A stretch of 64,000 bases of DNA from Vibrio ishigakensis. Its GTDB lineage: Bacteria > Pseudomonadota > Gammaproteobacteria > Enterobacterales > Vibrionaceae. Numbering within the stretch: position 1 is the first letter of the stretch; every line of letters starts with the position of its first letter. Both the position numbers and the translations under genes were made by a program. Below, one piece after another: positions 48,349-56,639 of the stretch. The notes under the pieces are model-generated. The model saw nothing but the letters and a program-made list of their open reading frames with translations. It made no database searches and was not told the origin of the DNA. The DNA lies in the NCBI RefSeq assembly GCF_024347675.1, contig NZ_AP024881.1:682001-746000 (forward strand), read 5' to 3'.

Positions 48349-48632
48349 ACGAATTTCTCCCATGGTAGGGCATGCTGGTTGGCACCGCGAAGCGCAGCTG
48401 CTTGTAAACGTGCGGTGATGATGCAGTCCAGAGCGCCTGAATCGGTGACGCGCCATTGACCATCGGTCACATTCAGCTTGTCCAATTCACAACGAACGTG
48501 TTGTTCAATAGCATCTCGAAATTGTGTTGCTGAAGAGCTAACCCAAAGTGAAAATGCCTCACTTGGTTCAACCTCAACAAACAAGTCTGAGCTTTCTAGG
48601 GTGCCAGCAACCGCCGACTCACATATCTTCAT
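48345..48632 (-). CDS. citD: Citrate lyase gamma subunit (acyl carrier protein)
   Basis: This 95-residue protein carries the prosthetic group on Ser14, visible in [10 protein letters not shown] at exactly the same position as in E. coli. The C-terminus ALPWEKF is typical. The ATG at 48632 follows a GAGG site; an upstream in-frame ATG at 48674 would overlap citC and lacks support. Confidence 0.95.
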   Translation of the reverse strand: MKICESAVAGTLESSDLFVEVEPSEAFSLWVSSSATQFRDAIEQHVRCELDKLNVTDGQWRVTDSGALDCIITARLQAAALRGANQHALPWEKFV

Positions 48633-48642
48633 TTCAGCCTCG

Positions 48643-49644
48643 TTAGATTTGTAGCGCGTAGCCACAGTTTTCAATTAGGTAATTAATCGTGGTAATTGGG
48701 AGCAGGTTGGCCACCGAAGAGGCCGCTTGAGTTAGCTGGCTTCTTGCGGTCGATGCCGAGATACTGCTTCCTTCTAAATTCAATCGTTCAAGCTCGGTTA
48801 CTTGAATCTCGGGTGGAAGGATCTGCTTCATCACACCGTTGTAGTTGTGGGTCACGGCGCAGTTGGGTTCGCTGCCGACGAATCTGTGGTTGATACCCAG
48901 GCTCGGTGCGATATGCCTCTTGAATACTTCACAATCTATTTCTGCATGCAGTTGATTCACCAAGCCACTTTTCTTGAGGAAGTAGGACGGGAAGGTGCGT
49001 TGGCTGATGATGAACTCATTGCCTGCATGCACAGTGATATTTGAGATATGCGCTGTGCCTTGTTTGACCATGGCGAAGCGATCAGCGAATGAAAACTCTT
49101 GGTCATTTTCACTGACGACAAAGATATGTAGCCAGTCACACTGACTCGCGGCTTGCTCAACAATGTAGGCGTGCCCTTTGGTAAAAGGGTTGGCGTTCAT
49201 CACAATGGCACCAATCTTGTCGCCAGATACACCATGTGTACTTAGCTCGTTTTGTACCTGTTGCAGTTTGTCGGGGCGGTTAATCAGCAGCACTGAATCT
49301 CGGTTTAGAGAGGTGAGAGGGGTAAACCCCATAGATTCAAAGATGGCAACCTTATCCGGGGTGGTGAAGATAGATAGACTCTTGCGACCAAGTTGATGTG
49401 CGGTCAGCAATACCTCAGTTACCATGCTGCGTGACAGACCTTCACCCTTGAATGCATCTTGAATGGCAAAGTACTTGATGATGTTGCCAGCAAGGCCAAC
49501 ACATCCTGCTAGCTCACCCTCAGCGGTATGAGCGGTACAAAAATATTCAGCATCGTTTTCGTAACGCAATCCCTGCTTGTCTAATAGCTCCTTAATCTCA
49601 TCTAAATAGATGACAGACTGTGCGTTTGTAATCGCTATGTTCAT
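48643..49644 (-). CDS. citC: [Citrate (pro-3S)-lyase] ligase
   Basis: CitC acetylates the thiol of the citrate lyase prosthetic group and so activates the enzyme. The product (333 residues from the ATG at 49644) has an N-terminal GNAT-like domain (GCVGLAGNIIKYFAI) and a nucleotidyltransferase-type ligase domain with NANPFTKGHAYIVEQAA. The ATG at 49644 is 8 bp behind GAGGTG; earlier ATGs at 49650 and 49680 are less well placed, and a FNR-type promoter would start transcription within the longer version. First gene of citCDEFXG. Confidence 0.93.
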   Translation of the reverse strand: MNIAITNAQSVIYLDEIKELLDKQGLRYENDAEYFCTAHTAEGELAGCVGLAGNIIKYFAIQDAFKGEGLSRSMVTEVLLTAHQLGRKSLSIFTTPDKVAIFESMGFTPLTSLNRDSVLLINRPDKLQQVQNELSTHGVSGDKIGAIVMNANPFTKGHAYIVEQAASQCDWLHIFVVSENDQEFSFADRFAMVKQGTAHISNITVHAGNEFIISQRTFPSYFLKKSGLVNQLHAEIDCEVFKRHIAPSLGINHRFVGSEPNCAVTHNYNGVMKQILPPEIQVTELERLNLEGSSISASTARSQLTQAASSVANLLPITTINYLIENCGYALQI

Positions 49645-49697
49645 TTGCATATCCCACCTCTGGCACATAATTTCGCTCAATAAGGGGGCTTAAAAGC

Positions 49698-49711
49698 TTG
49701 ATCGAGATCAA
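49698..49711 (-). promoter_or_regulatory. FNR box upstream of citC
   Basis: TTGATCGAGATCAA is a perfect match to the FNR consensus. It is centred about 60 bp before the citC ATG; with a -10 AATTAT at 49667-49672 it would lie near -44, compatible with FNR activation under anoxia. Confidence 0.75.
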
Positions 49712-49733
49712 TTTCGATCAGCGCGCTAATGTG

Positions 49734-49756
49734 GCTAATAAATTTAATGTTTTTAA
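49734..49756 (-). promoter_or_regulatory. Putative CitB operator upstream of citC
   Basis: This element contains on the minus strand the core CATTAAATTTATTA, identical to the core of the site upstream of the permease-acnB unit. AT-rich sites of this sort are bound by CitB/DpiA-type regulators in enterobacteria. Confidence 0.6.
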
Positions 49757-49923
49757 TCCACAGCTGGGTTTGTGCTGACTCTCTGTATTGGTAATCTCAG
49801 GTTTCGCTGGTGGTATTCGCTGTCCATATCTGGTGTTGTTTGCACCCAGTTAACTGCTTTGAGTTGAAGTAAACAAGGTTGGATAGCCTACCTTTAACAG
49901 ATGGCTATGAGTTCGAGGTTTAG

Positions 49924-51510
49924 ATGGGATTTAAAGGGCGTATCATAATCATTCAATCGCTGGCAGCGGTGTTGATAGCGATCTTTTGCGTGTTTACGAC
50001 CTTAGGTGCCATCGACTCGGTTCTTACCAATGACAGGATGCATGAGTCTCGAAATCTCGCGGTGACCTTAGCAGTGAACCCTGTGATCATGCAGGCTACC
50101 AAGTCTAAAGATGTCGTTGCGCTTGATGAGTTCTTTCGTCATGAGGTAGAGGTGAAATCCGACTATGTGGTGATCACTACCGAAACTGGCAAAAGACTGT
50201 TTCATACAGACCCAACTAAAGAGATAGGCAGCGTTAAAGGGGAGAGTTTTCAGCGTGTAATGCAGGGTGAAGTGGTCACCTTATTCCATGATGGCCTTTC
50301 AGGGTTGGGAATCAAAACTCGGGCGCCTATCTACGATGATCATAAGCTGGTAGGCATGGTTTCGGTGGGCTACTTGGAGAGCAATGTACAATCCCTAGCC
50401 AGCCGTTATTTAACGCAAACCATAGTATTAGCGATAGTCTTGCTTCTAGTTATGTTGCTGTTCTCAAAGATTTTTTCTAACTATGTGCAGAAACAGCTCT
50501 CCGGTATGAGCCCCGCACAAATAGCGCGAGCATTTCGTCTAAGAATTGGCATTTTAAACTCCGTTGCAGAGGGCGTATTAGCCGTTGATACCTCAGGCAA
50601 GATCATGGTCATTAATAAAAGTGCCATCAAGATCTTGGGTATCGAAAAGCCAAGAGAGTCACTGTTTGACACCCATGTTTCTGAGCATTGCTATCCAAGT
50701 GATTTGTTCACTCCTCAAGTTGAAGAAGAGGTCAGTGAAACCACGGTCAACATTAACGGCGAAACCTTACTCGCATCGCGCACCATAATGCGTGATGACG
50801 AGAAGATAGTCGGCTATGTGGTGAGCTTTAGACCACGCAACACCCCAGCTATGCTGCAGCTTATGGTGCGTCAGGTGGCCAAAGAGCGGGATGCACTTCG
50901 GGTAGTGACTCACGAATACGCCAACAATATGGCGGTGGTGTCCGGTATGCTTGAGATGCAGATGCATGAACAGGCTTTAAAGTTTATTCATAAAGAAAAC
51001 AATGTGTTGCAGCAGGATGTATCCCAGCTAACCAGCCACTTCCACCCCATAGTCGCGGCACTGATCCTCAGTAAGAAACACCGCTCATCAGAGCTCGGTT
51101 ATACACTTAATATTGTTGAAGGTTCCAGTCTTCGCTTAGATAACTCGCCTTTATCTGCCGATGAGGTAGCCGCCATATTAGGTAATCTGCTAGATAACGC
51201 TTATGAGGCGATCGCTAAGACCCAGCTTAAAGAGGGCGAAATAGAACTGTTTGCCACCGACCTTGGCAAAGAGATTGTTATAGAAGTATCCGACAACGGT
51301 ATCGGCATCAGTGACGATAGAAAAGATAAGGTCTTTAGAGACGGATTTACCAGTAAAGAAGAAGATGCCGCCATGCATGGGGTAGGGCTTGCATTAATCC
51401 ACGGCCTAGTTTCTCGGGCTGGTGGACAGATAGTGGTAGAGGACAACGAACCTAATGGCACCGTTATCGGTTTGTTTATCTCGAAACTGGAGAAAGAGAG
51501 TGATAGATAA
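49924..51510 (+). CDS. citA: CitA-type sensor histidine kinase
   Basis: The 528-residue membrane kinase has two helices (about residues 5-30 and 165-185) flanking a periplasmic PAS-like sensor domain of the CitA/DcuS type. A cytoplasmic PAS domain (about 205-310), the phosphoacceptor His330 in VVTHEYANN, and an ATPase domain with NLLDNAYEA and DNGIGISDD follow. It is divergent from citC. By family and context it senses citrate or a related acid outside the cell and phosphorylates the regulator encoded downstream, whose gene overlaps its 3' end. Confidence 0.9.
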   Translation: MGFKGRIIIIQSLAAVLIAIFCVFTTLGAIDSVLTNDRMHESRNLAVTLAVNPVIMQATKSKDVVALDEFFRHEVEVKSDYVVITTETGKRLFHTDPTKEIGSVKGESFQRVMQGEVVTLFHDGLSGLGIKTRAPIYDDHKLVGMVSVGYLESNVQSLASRYLTQTIVLAIVLLLVMLLFSKIFSNYVQKQLSGMSPAQIARAFRLRIGILNSVAEGVLAVDTSGKIMVINKSAIKILGIEKPRESLFDTHVSEHCYPSDLFTPQVEEEVSETTVNINGETLLASRTIMRDDEKIVGYVVSFRPRNTPAMLQLMVRQVAKERDALRVVTHEYANNMAVVSGMLEMQMHEQALKFIHKENNVLQQDVSQLTSHFHPIVAALILSKKHRSSELGYTLNIVEGSSLRLDNSPLSADEVAAILGNLLDNAYEAIAKTQLKEGEIELFATDLGKEIVIEVSDNGIGISDDRKDKVFRDGFTSKEEDAAMHGVGLALIHGLVSRAGGQIVVEDNEPNGTVIGLFISKLEKESDR

Positions 51511-52183
51511 GATAAAGACGCTAGTGGTTGAGGATAAGCTCGAACTAGCGGAGATGATAGCCGCTTACATAGGTCAGAACCCCTATTACGAGGTAGTGGG
51601 GATTGCTTCTACTTTGGCTGACGCGAGATTTATGCAGAATACCATGCAGCCGCATTTGATTATTTTGGATAACTATCTGCCTGACGGTAGTGGTATAGAG
51701 TGGTTAAGACGTTTGCGAACTGGCACTGCCCCAGATGTAGATGTGATTTTGCTTACCGCGACCTCTGATGCTCAAACGGTTACCTCTGGTATTCGATTAG
51801 GCGCATTTGACTATCTGATCAAACCGCTAGCGTTGACTTCATTCAATGATGTATTGAATCGCTTCCGAGATTACTATCGCACTATTCACGGTAAAACAGA
51901 GTTTAAACAGTCTGAGGTCAACCGTGCCTATGGGGTGCGTAGAGATAGCCAAGCGATTGATGAACTGCCGAAGAATATTGACCAGATTACCCTGCAAAGG
52001 GTGATAGAGGTATTTAGTGATGAATCGGAGCAAACCTCAGATTCAGTAAGTCGTTTGGTCGGTGTGAGTAAGACAACGGCAAGGCGTTATCTTGAGTACG
52101 CGGTGAGTATGGGCTTTTTAGAGGCGAGCGTGTCTCACGGAAACGTGGGTAGACCCACTCGCATCTACAAGAAGACGGGTTAG
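51500..52183 (+). CDS. citB: CitB-type response regulator
   Basis: The 227-residue product has a receiver domain with Asp57 (LIILDNYLPDG), Thr86 and Lys108, and a C-terminal helix-turn-helix typical of CitB/DpiA/DcuR (SRLVGVSKTTARRYLEY). The start is GTG at 51500, overlapping the kinase gene by 11 bp. The stop overlaps the end of the converging lipoprotein gene by 4 bp. Likely targets are the two cit units, through the shared element. Confidence 0.9.
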   Translation: MIDKIKTLVVEDKLELAEMIAAYIGQNPYYEVVGIASTLADARFMQNTMQPHLIILDNYLPDGSGIEWLRRLRTGTAPDVDVILLTATSDAQTVTSGIRLGAFDYLIKPLALTSFNDVLNRFRDYYRTIHGKTEFKQSEVNRAYGVRRDSQAIDELPKNIDQITLQRVIEVFSDESEQTSDSVSRLVGVSKTTARRYLEYAVSMGFLEASVSHGNVGRPTRIYKKTG

Positions 52184-52602
52184 CTTGCTGGAAGCTCGTC
52201 CTCTTCATCGATATCTACAAGTTGCTCTGCTTCAAGCTCAGCCAATTGTTTTTCTAACTCAAGGAGCTTGATTTGAGCCTCTAGTTCAGCCACTCGCTTT
52301 TCCGTCTCACTACGATTATCGCCTGCAACCCCATCTGCTAGGGTTTGGTTTCTATCTGCCGCGCGCGCATCATCAAGATCTTTCATAGAGCCTGCAACGC
52401 CACCAGCAACACCGCCGGCAACCGCTCCTTTGACCGCAAGATCGGCTTCTCCAGTCAGGGCACCTAAGGTTGCGCCAACCAGTGCGCCACCTGCAGCACC
52501 TCGGTTACGTGCTGAGTTTTCGTTTTCCGCATCAAATGCAGAACTCGCACAACCAGTTAGAGCGAGGCCAAGAACTGAGCAAAGAATAAGCTTTTTAGAC
52601 AT
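52180..52602 (-). CDS. Glycine-zipper lipoprotein with C-terminal coiled coil
   Basis: The 140-residue product has a lipobox with Cys18 (GLALTGCAS), a Gly/Ala-rich zipper (GAAGGALVGATLGALTG and further GG repeats, about residues 35-75), and a Glu/Leu-rich coiled coil (about 100-130). The ATG at 52602 is chosen because it opens a signal peptide; the upstream frame is not credible. Glycine-zipper lipoproteins are outer-membrane stress proteins; no specific role can be assigned. Confidence 0.8.
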   Translation of the reverse strand: MSKKLILCSVLGLALTGCASSAFDAENENSARNRGAAGGALVGATLGALTGEADLAVKGAVAGGVAGGVAGSMKDLDDARAADRNQTLADGVAGDNRSETEKRVAELEAQIKLLELEKQLAELEAEQLVDIDEEDELPAS

Positions 52603-52729
52603 AACAGACTCCTGTGTAGCAATTGGGCGGGAGTCTACTTCACCTGCAGTTGGTGGAGAAATCATCAGTGCTTATTTCGCTGATAAGCGTAAGTTATCAG
52701 CATCTCTCGTTAATACCTGAAATAACCCA

Positions 52730-52746
52730 TTTTGACGTTTTTGACG
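52730..52746 (+). promoter_or_regulatory. Shared 17-bp element upstream of chitobiase
   Basis: TTTTGACGTTTTTGACG, itself a near direct repeat of TTTTGACG, occurs here 222 bp before the chitobiase ATG and again, identical, upstream of the chitoporin gene. It is a candidate binding site for a chitin regulator such as ChiS. The rest of the 366-bp gap 52603-52968 is AT-rich and shows no gene. Confidence 0.6.
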
Positions 52747-52968
52747 CAGGCAGAAGTGGATCACAAATCCGCTAGAAAAAGTTATCAATAAAAAATAAAT
52801 CTAAGCCGATTTCCAATTATTTCGATATTCAACCCTTTATTAAATTGTTGTTTTATAAGGGTTTAATTTCCTGTGTTTGTTTTGATATGTCGCCTTTTAA
52901 CTAATTTTGCATTAAAAATTAACTCTAGTTAGAGTGAAGAAAGACAAACAATTACAAAGGACATCGAG

Positions 52969-55623
52969 ATGTTGAAACAGAGTCTAATTGCTACTTCTGT
53001 TATTGCGGTTTTAGCCGGTTGTACCTCTACACAAAGCAGCACCCAGAATACGGTTGATGCGCTAGCACAAAACCTAGATATCAAATATGAAGTGCTTACT
53101 AACCATGGTGCTAATGAAGGCATCAACTGCCAAGCATTAGAAGCTGAGTGGGCGTCATGCAACAAGGTTACTATGACGCTGACTAATGATGGCGATGCAA
53201 TTGAATCTAACGATTGGGCTATCTACTTCCACAGCATCCGTCTAATTCTGGATGTAGAGAGCGATCAGTTTAAGATCACTCGCATCACGGGTGACCTGCA
53301 CAAACTTGAGCCAACCGACAAGTTCCAAGGCTTTAAAGCAGGCGAAAGCGTAGATATCACTTATACAGGCGAGTACTGGCAACTGTTTGAAACTGATTTC
53401 ATGCCTGGTGCCTTTGTAGCGGCTGATGGCGCTGAGCCTAAGCAGATTGTTTCACTAGATGGCCCTGATGTATCTGGCTTTGTTTCTGGCCTAGAGGGTG
53501 AGAAACTTAAGCGAACTCCGAGTGACAACAACGTAATTGCGACTGCAGCGACTCGTTTTGCTAAAAACTCAGATGTAGTCCAAGAAGATGTAACTACTAG
53601 TCTTATCCCTGCACCTATGATGACCTCTGTCGGTGAAGGAAAACTGGATATTTCTGGTGGCTTCAAACTAGAGCGTTCACCATTTGAGCCAGCACAAGAG
53701 CAAGCGCTTGAGTCTCGCGCTGAGCTTCTAGGCACTAGCCTTACCGGTGAAGTGCCAGTAGAAATCTCAATCTACCCATCAGGTTTCGCTAAAGAACTAG
53801 CTAAACCTGGCGCTTATGAGCTCGATATCTCAAGTGACAAAGTGACTATCCGCGCATTTGATACTTCTGGTGCCTTCTATGCAATGCAGTCTGTAATGGG
53901 CTTGATTGACTCAAATAATCCAGCAGAGCTTCCAGTTCTATCGATTAAAGATGCTCCTCGTTTCCAATACCGTGGCGTTATGGTAGATGTGGCGCGTAAC
54001 TTCCACTCTAAGGAAGCTATTCTGTCTACTATCGATCAAATGGCGGCATACAAACTAAACAAATTACACCTTCACTTGAGTGATGATGAGGGTTGGCGCC
54101 TTGAGATTCCGGGTCTTCCTGAGCTAACCGATATTGGTTCTCAGCGTTGTTTCGACCTTGATGAGAAGAGCTGCCTGTTGCCTCAACTAGGCTCTGGCTC
54201 AACTACAGATAACTTTGGTTCAGGCCACTTTAGCCGTGCCGACTATGTTGAAATCTTGAAGTATGCGAAAGCGCGTAGCGTTGAAGTGATTCCAGAGATT
54301 GATATGCCAGCTCACGCACGTGCAGCGGTTGTATCAATGGAAGCGCGTTATGAGCGTCTAATGAATGAAGGCGATGAGGCGGCTGCCAACGAATATCGTT
54401 TGATGGATCCAGAGGATACTTCGAACGTTACTACGGTTCAGTTCTATGACAAGAAGAGCTTCATCAACCCATGTATGGAATCGTCCACTCGCTTTGTAGA
54501 TAAAGTGATTACCGAAGTTGCTGCAATGCACAAAGAAGCAGGCATGCCTCTAAGCACTTGGCATTATGGTGGTGATGAAGCGAAGAACATTAAGCTAGGT
54601 GGTGGCTTCCAAGATGTAAATGCAGAAGAAAAAGTCGCGTGGAAGGGTGATATCGACCAATCGAAACAAGACCAACCATTTGCTAAGTCTCCACAATGCC
54701 AGGCGATGATCGACAGTGGTGATGTGAAAGACTTTGGTCACCTACCAAGCCACTTTGCAGAGCAAGTATCTAAGATTGCAGCAGATAAAGGCATTGAGAA
54801 CTTCCAAGCGTGGGAAGATGGTCTGAAATACAGTGAAGGTGCGGATGCATTTGCCACTAAAAACACCCGCGTAAACTTCTGGGAAGTATTGTACTGGGGC
54901 GGCGCTTCCACCATCTATGATTGGGCAAACAAAGGCTATGACGTAGTTGCCTCTAACCCAGACTATGTATATATGGATTTCCCTTATGAGGTAGATTCGA
55001 AAGAGCGTGGTTATTACTGGGGTACACGTGCAACCGATACTCGCAAGATGTTTGGATTTGCGCCAGAGAACATGCCTCAAAATGCTGAAACTTCGGTAGA
55101 TCGTGATGGCAACGGCTTTACCGCTAAAGGTGAGTTTGAGGCTGAGAGACCTTTCCTAGGTATGTCAGCTCAGCTGTGGTCTGAAACGGTACGCACCGAC
55201 GAGCAATTTGAATACATGGTGTTCCCTCGCGTATTAGCAGCGGCTGAGCGTGCTTGGCATGTAGCTGACTGGGAAAACCCATACAAGGTTGGCGTTGAGT
55301 ACTCACAAGATACCAACTTAGTAGATAAAGACGCATTGCTTGCTGACTGGACTCGTTTTGCCAACGTTCTCGGTCAACGTGAACTGGCTAAGCTTGAGAA
55401 AGCAGGTATAGATTACCGTCTACCAGTTCCAGGTGCAGTCGTTAAGCAGGGCGAGCTTGCAATGAACATTCAGTTCCCGGGTGTAGCGCTTCAATACTCA
55501 GTTGATGGTGAAAATTGGCTAGATTACAACGACGAGCAGCGTCCGAGTGTAACTGGTGAGGTGTGGGTTCGTTCGAAATCAGCCTCAGGTAATCTATTTA
55601 GTCGTGTGACTCAGGTGCAATAG
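52969..55623 (+). CDS. chb: Chitobiase (GH20 N-acetyl-beta-hexosaminidase), lipoprotein
   Basis: The enzyme cleaves chitobiose and other N-acetylglucosamine disaccharides. The 884-residue product has a lipobox with Cys18 (AVLAGCTST), an N-terminal CHB_HEX carbohydrate-binding domain (about 30-170), a GH20b domain, and the catalytic barrel with the Asp-Glu pair in HYGGDEAKN. A C-terminal Ig-like domain ends it. This is the outer-membrane-anchored Vibrio chitobiase type. It forms one functional set with the chitoporin downstream. Confidence 0.95.
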   Translation: MLKQSLIATSVIAVLAGCTSTQSSTQNTVDALAQNLDIKYEVLTNHGANEGINCQALEAEWASCNKVTMTLTNDGDAIESNDWAIYFHSIRLILDVESDQFKITRITGDLHKLEPTDKFQGFKAGESVDITYTGEYWQLFETDFMPGAFVAADGAEPKQIVSLDGPDVSGFVSGLEGEKLKRTPSDNNVIATAATRFAKNSDVVQEDVTTSLIPAPMMTSVGEGKLDISGGFKLERSPFEPAQEQALESRAELLGTSLTGEVPVEISIYPSGFAKELAKPGAYELDISSDKVTIRAFDTSGAFYAMQSVMGLIDSNNPAELPVLSIKDAPRFQYRGVMVDVARNFHSKEAILSTIDQMAAYKLNKLHLHLSDDEGWRLEIPGLPELTDIGSQRCFDLDEKSCLLPQLGSGSTTDNFGSGHFSRADYVEILKYAKARSVEVIPEIDMPAHARAAVVSMEARYERLMNEGDEAAANEYRLMDPEDTSNVTTVQFYDKKSFINPCMESSTRFVDKVITEVAAMHKEAGMPLSTWHYGGDEAKNIKLGGGFQDVNAEEKVAWKGDIDQSKQDQPFAKSPQCQAMIDSGDVKDFGHLPSHFAEQVSKIAADKGIENFQAWEDGLKYSEGADAFATKNTRVNFWEVLYWGGASTIYDWANKGYDVVASNPDYVYMDFPYEVDSKERGYYWGTRATDTRKMFGFAPENMPQNAETSVDRDGNGFTAKGEFEAERPFLGMSAQLWSETVRTDEQFEYMVFPRVLAAAERAWHVADWENPYKVGVEYSQDTNLVDKDALLADWTRFANVLGQRELAKLEKAGIDYRLPVPGAVVKQGELAMNIQFPGVALQYSVDGENWLDYNDEQRPSVTGEVWVRSKSASGNLFSRVTQVQ

Positions 55624-55651
55624 TTTGTAGGGCTTTTGTTAACCTCCGTTT

Positions 55652-55678
55652 GGCCAGCTCATAGAGCTGGCCTTTTTT
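55652..55678 (+). terminator. Terminator of chitobiase gene
   Basis: GGCCAGCTC, a 4-base loop and AGCTGGCC (9-bp stem with the flanking G/C) followed by TTTTTT. Confidence 0.92.
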
Positions 55679-56233
55679 GTTTTTGTCCCTTGGAAGATGT
55701 TTATGCAGCGTGACAAAACTTTTACTCGCTACCTGAACTTGAGCGAGCTTGAATAAAGGGAGACTGTATTAGGGCAGGCCACTTTACAGAGAGAATTAAT
55801 GAGTGCTTATCACAGATAAAGTTCAGACCTGCCGTGTATCTGAACGCTAGACGTTGATTAAGTGAGGTAACTCTTCATCGATTGAGTTCATAGTCTGTGT
55901 GTTCCATCAAATCTATTTCTGAAACATGCAACAACCACTAAAGCGCCTTGTACCAGTTCCAGACAGTCAGTTCTATTACCAGCAATACCTTGTTGTACTG
56001 CAGACTTCAGTTTTCGTTCGCGAAGACATCTTTTTATCTCGCTTACCCATCCCTATTGTCGTTCGACTTTTTGTGATTGACTCTTTTTATCTAGTTTGAA
56101 TGCCCGGCCTTAAGACTTCTTGTTCCGATATTCTCTACAGCTAATGTATTCAACTGAGTTCCTATCAATTCGTACTCACTGTCTAAGTCTCTGATTGCTT
56201 TTGTTTTTGTCCAATTGGTGAGTTTCAACTCGA
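55679..56233. other. Gene-free part of the chitobiase-chitoporin interval
   Basis: No supported gene was found in this 555-bp stretch. A 17-codon frame with a possible ribosome site lies at 55703-55756, too short to credit. The stretch is CT-rich in places and may be a gene remnant or a long untranslated region. Confidence 0.4.
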
Positions 56234-56370
56234 CAAAAAACGTCAATTTATAAATTGACGTGGTTCTTTTGATTAATCGCGAAAAAAGTAAATTGGATAT
56301 GGCTCACAAAAAGTGCCCTCTCGATCAAAAGTTCCCCTGAAAAATATAAAAACAGTCTGATTAGGTTCAA
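56234..56370 (-). ncRNA. Candidate small RNA opposite the chitoporin leader (promoter included)
   Basis: On the minus strand a -35 TTGAAC (56365-56370) and a -10 TATATT (56343-56348) are 16 bp apart, predicting a start near 56337. The transcript would be about 104 nt and end in a perfect terminator: ACGTCAATTT, loop ATA, AATTGACGT, then TTTTTTG (56234-56262). An inverted repeat CTTTTGAT/ATCAAAAG can pair its 5' and middle parts. No reading frame is seen. The sequence is not like E. coli ChiX as recalled. Confidence 0.5.
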
Positions 56371-56434
56371 ATAAATCCTCAGTTTCATGCTCAAATCCGT
56401 GATATTTGTGAGTGTTGATTAATCTAAAAGAATG

Positions 56435-56451
56435 TTTTGACGTTTTTGACG
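56435..56451 (+). promoter_or_regulatory. Shared 17-bp element upstream of chitoporin
   Basis: Identical to the element at 52730-52746, here 188 bp before the chitoporin ATG and just behind the start side of the candidate small RNA. Confidence 0.6.
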
Positions 56452-56639
56452 GAGTTTAAGTTGTTGTTTTTATTGGATTAAATATCTTTAGGTTTTTCTG
56501 TTTTGAATCAGTTCAAAGATTTAGGGGTGACTTATTTTGTGTCTGAAAAAATCTGTAAGAATTTCTCATGTTCTTATTCGGCATTGCAGGAACGCAATGT
56601 GACAGACCAAAAATAAACATAAAACAAGGGGTTACTCTC

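Noticed and set aside
48345..48456. Extended N-terminus of citE ([16 protein letters not shown]...)
   Set aside because: It overlaps citD completely in another frame; the ATG at 48348 has a ribosome site, the stop-start overlap and the family N-terminus.
52603..52665. N-terminal extension of the glycine-zipper lipoprotein
   Set aside because: It would place 21 polar residues ahead of a clear lipoprotein signal peptide.
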